Shown: piece after piece, positions 58,548-64,000 of the stretch
Position numbering within the stretch: position 1 is the first letter of the stretch
How the letters are laid out: each line of letters starts with the position of its first letter
Assembly (NCBI GenBank): GCA_963854835.1
Contig: OY978525.1
Span: 97,853,388-97,917,387, forward strand
DNA length: 64,000 nt
DNA from: Megamerina dolium
Lineage: Eukaryota; Arthropoda; Insecta; Diptera; Megamerinidae
Reading direction: 5' to 3'
The notes under the pieces: model-generated
Told to the model about the DNA's origin: nothing
Databases searched by the model: none
Seen by the model: only the letters and a program-made list of their open reading frames with translations
Made by a program: the position numbers and the translations under genes

Positions 58548-59482
58548 TCAATATTGTTTACTTCCATAGGTTCCACTTGATTAGCTTGTGGAGGTTGTTG
58601 ATAGTTTTGATTATTTTCAAAGTGTGGATTATCATTATTATTTTCAAAGTTTCTGTAGTTATTCTGACCACCTGAATTGTTTTCCCTGCGATAGGTTTGC
58701 CGATTATTATTTCTATTAAAATTTTGGTTATTATTTCTATTGTGCTCTTGGTTATTTTGATTAAAATTTCTGTTTTCCCTGCGATTGTTATAGTTGTTGC
58801 CTTGATCATTTCTTTTATTTCTATTAGTATTTTCTGAATGGTTTCCTTGGCCCTGGTATGATCCATTGCCTTGGTTTTCGTTCTTTTGTTTTTTAACTAT
58901 ACGACCGTCTTTCCCCATGCGGTCGCAGCCGTTTTCAAATAAAATATCCATTGCGGATTCAAGGTTATCAGGATTCCTGCAGGTTAATACAGTCCGCATC
59001 GGTTCCGGCATCTTATTTTTGAAGATGTGTAACGCAGATCTTCTATTATTAAGAGCTACTTGGTTGGCTGCTTCGCCTTCGCCAAGGACTAGAAGAGCCT
59101 TATTATTAAGACGTCTAAGTCTGTATTTTATTGCGTTGTAGAAATCAATAGTGGTATTATCAAAAGTGACGGCTCTCAGCTCGTCAAATAACTGTTCGCA
59201 GTTTTTCTTTTCGCCGAAATTGTTTTCCAAGATGCTTTTGATTTCTGTCCATGATTGTGCCTGTGTGTTAATTTCAATTATTTCTTTTGCTTTCCCGACT
59301 AACCTACTTTTAATAATGTCCGAAAACAAAAGCTGTGACAGTTCGTCATATGTCCTGAGCATCGGATATACTCTGTCTATCAGTCTGCTAAAGGTCATTA
59401 GGTCGTTGCGATTTCCGTTGTACTGGGGTATTGTGTTTAAGTATTTAATAGGATCCAGTTGGATTTGGTTAGGATTTGCCAT
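58505..59482 (-). CDS. gag: Gypsy Gag
   Basis: A 325-residue capsid/nucleocapsid-type protein, intact. The first 190 residues have the capsid-like composition of the 17.6/297 group (FSRLIDRVYPMLRTYDE, FNAIKYRLRRLNNK-like region). The last 120 residues are extremely rich in Asn, Arg and Gln and lack a CCHC knuckle, which is typical of this errantivirus group, where the basic tail binds RNA. The stop is overlapped by the pro frame. Confidence 0.88.
   Translation of the reverse strand: MANPNQIQLDPIKYLNTIPQYNGNRNDLMTFSRLIDRVYPMLRTYDELSQLLFSDIIKSRLVGKAKEIIEINTQAQSWTEIKSILENNFGEKKNCEQLFDELRAVTFDNTTIDFYNAIKYRLRRLNNKALLVLGEGEAANQVALNNRRSALHIFKNKMPEPMRTVLTCRNPDNLESAMDILFENGCDRMGKDGRIVKKQKNENQGNGSYQGQGNHSENTNRNKRNDQGNNYNNRRENRNFNQNNQEHNRNNNQNFNRNNNRQTYRRENNSGGQNNYRNFENNNDNPHFENNQNYQQPPQANQVEPMEVNNIENFQEVASTENSHI
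58541..58547 (-). promoter_or_regulatory. -1 ribosomal frameshift heptamer between gag and pro
   Basis: The minus strand reads A AAT TTT in the gag frame, a canonical X XXY YYZ slippery heptamer 13 codons before the gag stop. Slipping back one base here leads without stops into the protease frame (FSGSSLDGKLP...). This fits the known gag-pol expression of gypsy elements. Confidence 0.65.
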
Positions 59483-59802
59483 ATTGAAAAAAAAAAGGAT
59501 AAAATAGGGGAATTTGGAGTTGTTATTATATTTTTTTTTTTTTTTGGGTTTTAATAAAACAGAAAAATTTGTAAATACTGAACACAGTTTTTTTTTTTTT
59601 TTTGATAAATACCTTAATCTATTCTTACTTTATTACTTTGTATTTCTGGAGTTGTCCTTCTGATAGCTGTAGTTGTTGATTCTGTTGTAATATTGTACGG
59701 TTTTAATTATTCCGATCGTTGGATGATTTGTTGTTATAGATATTACTGTTGAGTCTGTAGTCGTTGTTCTTTTTTCTTCTTCTTCTTTTGGGTTAGGGGT
59801 GA

Positions 59803-59925
59803 TATTGTTTAAACTTTTTCCTTCTTCTATCTCTTGGGATAGGAGCGTTCACTTAGTTAATATTTCTTTTGTTTAAACTTTTTTGTTCTTCCATCTCTTG
59901 GGATAGGAGCGTTCACTTAGTTTGT
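59803..59925. repeat. Tandem duplication in the gypsy leader
   Basis: Two copies of a unit of about 63 bp containing TTTAAACTTTTT and CTCTTGGGATAGGAGCGTTC, in the untranslated leader between the primer site and gag. The leader (59483-60128) is otherwise rich in poly-T runs and has no ORF. Confidence 0.7.
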
Positions 59926-60128
59926 ATATATCTTTTTTTTTTTTTTTTGAACTTTAAACTTTGAAGGATTTGTGATCCTTTTTATTGTAATGTCACTTGG
60001 TTTTCAAATGTGTAAACAGGGGGAAAAAAAAGAAAATTTGTTGATTTACTTGATCTACTTGCTTGTAACGCTGCGGATTTATGTCACTTGCACAGCACTA
60101 CTTCTGTCAAAGGATTTGACTAATCTTT

Positions 60129-60141
60129 ATCCTCGTCGCCA
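60129..60141 (-). other. Primer binding site, tRNA-Ser(GCU)
   Basis: The minus strand reads TGGCGACGAGGAT immediately after the 5' LTR. It is the exact complement of the 3' end of tRNA-Ser(GCU), which ends ATCCTCGTCG plus CCA (known tRNA sequence, recalled). Confidence 0.75.

Positions 60142-62429
<2,288 letters not shown>

Positions 62430-62503
<74 letters not shown>
62430..62503. repeat. (TA)n tract right of the Tc1 element
   Basis: About 74 bases, mostly pure TA. With 60603-60779 it would form one TA array of about 250 bases if the Tc1 were absent, so the Tc1 apparently landed inside a TA microsatellite. Confidence 0.95.
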
Positions 62504-62506
<3 letters not shown>

Positions 62507-62531
62507 AAAAATTAATATACGTGAAGTATAT

Positions 62532-62969
62532 TGTAACGAGTATCGATAGTTGATTACTCATCACTATTGTGACTGACTCTATTGGCAGCATCGAAACGAA
62601 TGTCAACAAAAAGAAATAAGCGATAACCAGAACAAGCCAACGAGAAAGGAAGAGAAGAATCTCGATAAAGGAAGATTCTGGGGTGTTGCCAACAGAGTAT
62701 AAATAGAGCCAGTGTTGAGAATTGACAATCAATCTACTTCCGAACGTGATTGCGAAAACATTGATACAGAGGCAAAAGTTGCAAGTACATTTAAGTGTTA
62801 TAGTAAATAGTTGATTGTAAACAGTGTTGATTGTAAATAGAGATTATTAAATAAATTGTTGCTGTATATAGTTGTACAAAATAAGTGTTGCAGTTATCAT
62901 TAACAAAATCCAGTGATCGAACAAGGTAATTCAAATAGAATTAAACGTTCACAGAATAAAAACGTAACA
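62532..62969 (+). repeat. 5' LTR of a second Ty3/gypsy element
   Basis: 438 bp beginning TGTAACGAG and ending CGTAACA, the TG...CA form. A TATAAATA box is at 62698-62705. Immediately after, with two bases between, is the primer binding site. The 3' LTR is outside the window. Confidence 0.85.
62541..62548. promoter_or_regulatory. Perfect DRE (TATCGATA) in the LTR
   Basis: TATCGATA, the fly DNA replication-related element bound by DREF, ten bases inside the LTR and about 150 bases before the TATA box. Whether it drives the element is not known. Confidence 0.4.
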
Positions 62970-62971
62970 AT

Positions 62972-62990
62972 TGGTGTCAGAAGTGGGATT
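62972..62990 (+). other. Primer binding site, tRNA-Leu(CAA)
   Basis: TGGTGTCAGAAGTGGGATT, a 19-base perfect complement to the 3' end of tRNA-Leu(CAA), which ends AATCCCACTTCTGACA plus CCA (recalled tRNA sequence). Confidence 0.8.
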
Positions 62991-62998
62991 CTGTAAAG

Positions 62999-64000
62999 AT
63001 GGTGAAAATTGACCAACTAAAAGTGGACCAGCTTAAAAAGCTGTTGGTAGAGATGAATCTATCGTCATCAGGTGCAAAGGCGGAACTGCTGGTGAGGCTG
63101 AGGCAAGCTATGGAGGCTAAGGGAATTAATGTAGAAGAACATGAGTTCTTCGAGGAAGCCGATATACAAGCAGTTGTGCACGCTGAGGAAGAGAGCAAAA
63201 TAGATTCGAGTGGTCAACTCATGGAATTCATGAAAACCATGATGCAACAGCAGCAACAACAGCTACAAGAAAATGCATCTCGCATTGACTCCAAGCTTCA
63301 AGAACATTCGGCTCGCCAAGAACACGTCATCGAAAATCTACAAAAAGGAATTGAACTTAGATTTCAGGAAATTTCCGGAACCATTAATGAAAAGGTCACG
63401 GATTTAAAGGAACATGTAGATGATTTGGAAGATAAGTTCGAGAAATTACAGCACGATCTCAACCAACTAAAAATAAATGGACCAGCCACATCAGTGATTC
63501 GAGATTCAAGTACAATCAAACTAAAGTCACCAACATTTGACGGAAGCACGCCATTCAATATCTTCAAGCTTCAATTCGAGACAACAGCTTCGAAGAATCA
63601 ATGGGATGATAGCGACAAGACTGCTGCTTTAATAGTCGCATTAAAAGGTAATGCTTCCGAAGTGTTACAGATGGTTCCAGAAAAAGATCGTGGTAGCTAT
63701 CAGTCACTGATGGACACACTCCAGCGAAAATATGGAAATGAATACAAGAGTCAATTACATCGAGTTGAATTGAGATCGCGAGTGCAACGGAGTAATGAGA
63801 GCCTTCAGGAATTCGCTTCCGATATTGAGCGCTTATGTCATCTAGCGTTCTCCGGTAATTCGGAAGAGTTTGTCGAAAAAATCAAAATAGAGGCTTTCAT
63901 AGATGGCATACGTGATGGAGAGACAAAGCGTGCCCTAGTCATGTCACCAAGGAATACTTATGCCGAAACAGTCAGTAGTGCCTTGACGTTTGAAGCCGCC
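62999..64000 (+). CDS. Ty3/gypsy Gag with N-terminal SAP-like domain, partial
   Basis: Starts at the ATG 8 bases after the primer site and stays open for 334 codons to the window edge. Residues about 5-39 (LKVDQLKKLLVEMNLSSSG...LLVRLRQAME) fit the SAP motif, a short helix-extended-helix DNA-binding fold. A glutamine run and a long coiled coil (about 75-160) follow. A capsid-type retrotransposon Gag core begins near LKSPTFDGSTPFNIFKLQFE (about 177) and contains LIVALKGNASEVLQMV and YKSQLHRVELRSRVQRSNES. The Gag core belongs to the Ty3 group. Downstream pol lies outside the window. No lesions in the visible part. Confidence 0.85.
   Translation, partial: MVKIDQLKVDQLKKLLVEMNLSSSGAKAELLVRLRQAMEAKGINVEEHEFFEEADIQAVVHAEEESKIDSSGQLMEFMKTMMQQQQQQLQENASRIDSKLQEHSARQEHVIENLQKGIELRFQEISGTINEKVTDLKEHVDDLEDKFEKLQHDLNQLKINGPATSVIRDSSTIKLKSPTFDGSTPFNIFKLQFETTASKNQWDDSDKTAALIVALKGNASEVLQMVPEKDRGSYQSLMDTLQRKYGNEYKSQLHRVELRSRVQRSNESLQEFASDIERLCHLAFSGNSEEFVEKIKIEAFIDGIRDGETKRALVMSPRNTYAETVSSALTFEAA

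Overview
The window is nuclear DNA of a higher fly (Diptera). It is AT-rich. It carries six intron-containing genes of conserved insect families: Mcm4, myosin V, mitochondrial EF-Tu, a MIER1-type corepressor, two near-identical zinc-finger genes, and the GPI-anchor enzyme PIGG. These sit among many transposable elements of fly type. From memory, Mcm4 (dpa), myosin V (didum), the MIER1 relative and MADF/zinc-finger genes lie in the same arm of the Drosophila genome, which would fit conserved microsynteny. That was not checked. A non-drosophilid such as a tephritid is plausible but not proven.

Layout. 1-5400: the 3' part of an I-clade LINE with an open ORF2, a deleted mariner with both inverted repeats, and a second transposase relic. 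5569-8841 (minus): Mcm4, 9 exons, 851 codons. 10685-29567 (plus): myosin V, 20 exons, 1826 codons. Its introns hold SINEs, LINE pieces, mariner relics and a foldback element. 30838-32530 (minus): mitochondrial EF-Tu, 5 exons. 35214-37436 (plus): ELM2-SANT (MIER1-like) gene, 3 exons, one with a GC donor. 37862-39426 and 42190-43684 (both minus): a duplicated MADF-like/C2H2 gene; the second copy has lost one finger. 46129-49369 (plus): PIGG, 9 exons. 51867-60602 (minus): an errantivirus-type gypsy element with gag, pro-pol and env. Its pol is broken twice, and one LTR is interrupted by an unrelated 1.3 kb repeat. 60780-62429: a Tc1 element sitting inside a TA microsatellite. 62532 to the end: the 5' LTR and start of gag of a second Ty3/gypsy element whose Gag begins with a SAP-like domain.

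The most notable non-gene signal is a tRNA-derived SINE family. Seven copies are scattered over 29 kb. They have Pol III A and B boxes in a tRNA-like head, a shared body of about 280 bp, two kinds of 3' tail, and target-site duplications at two copies. One copy has itself been split by a LINE. A second small repeat family with GTTCGCGTACT termini also occurs twice.

The host genes do not form a pathway. Mcm4 (replication licensing, with a perfect E2F-type site upstream) and myosin V (organelle transport) are divergently arranged; myosin V and EF-Tu are convergent. All exon structures were read by hand from splice signals, and frame was checked by summing exon phases.
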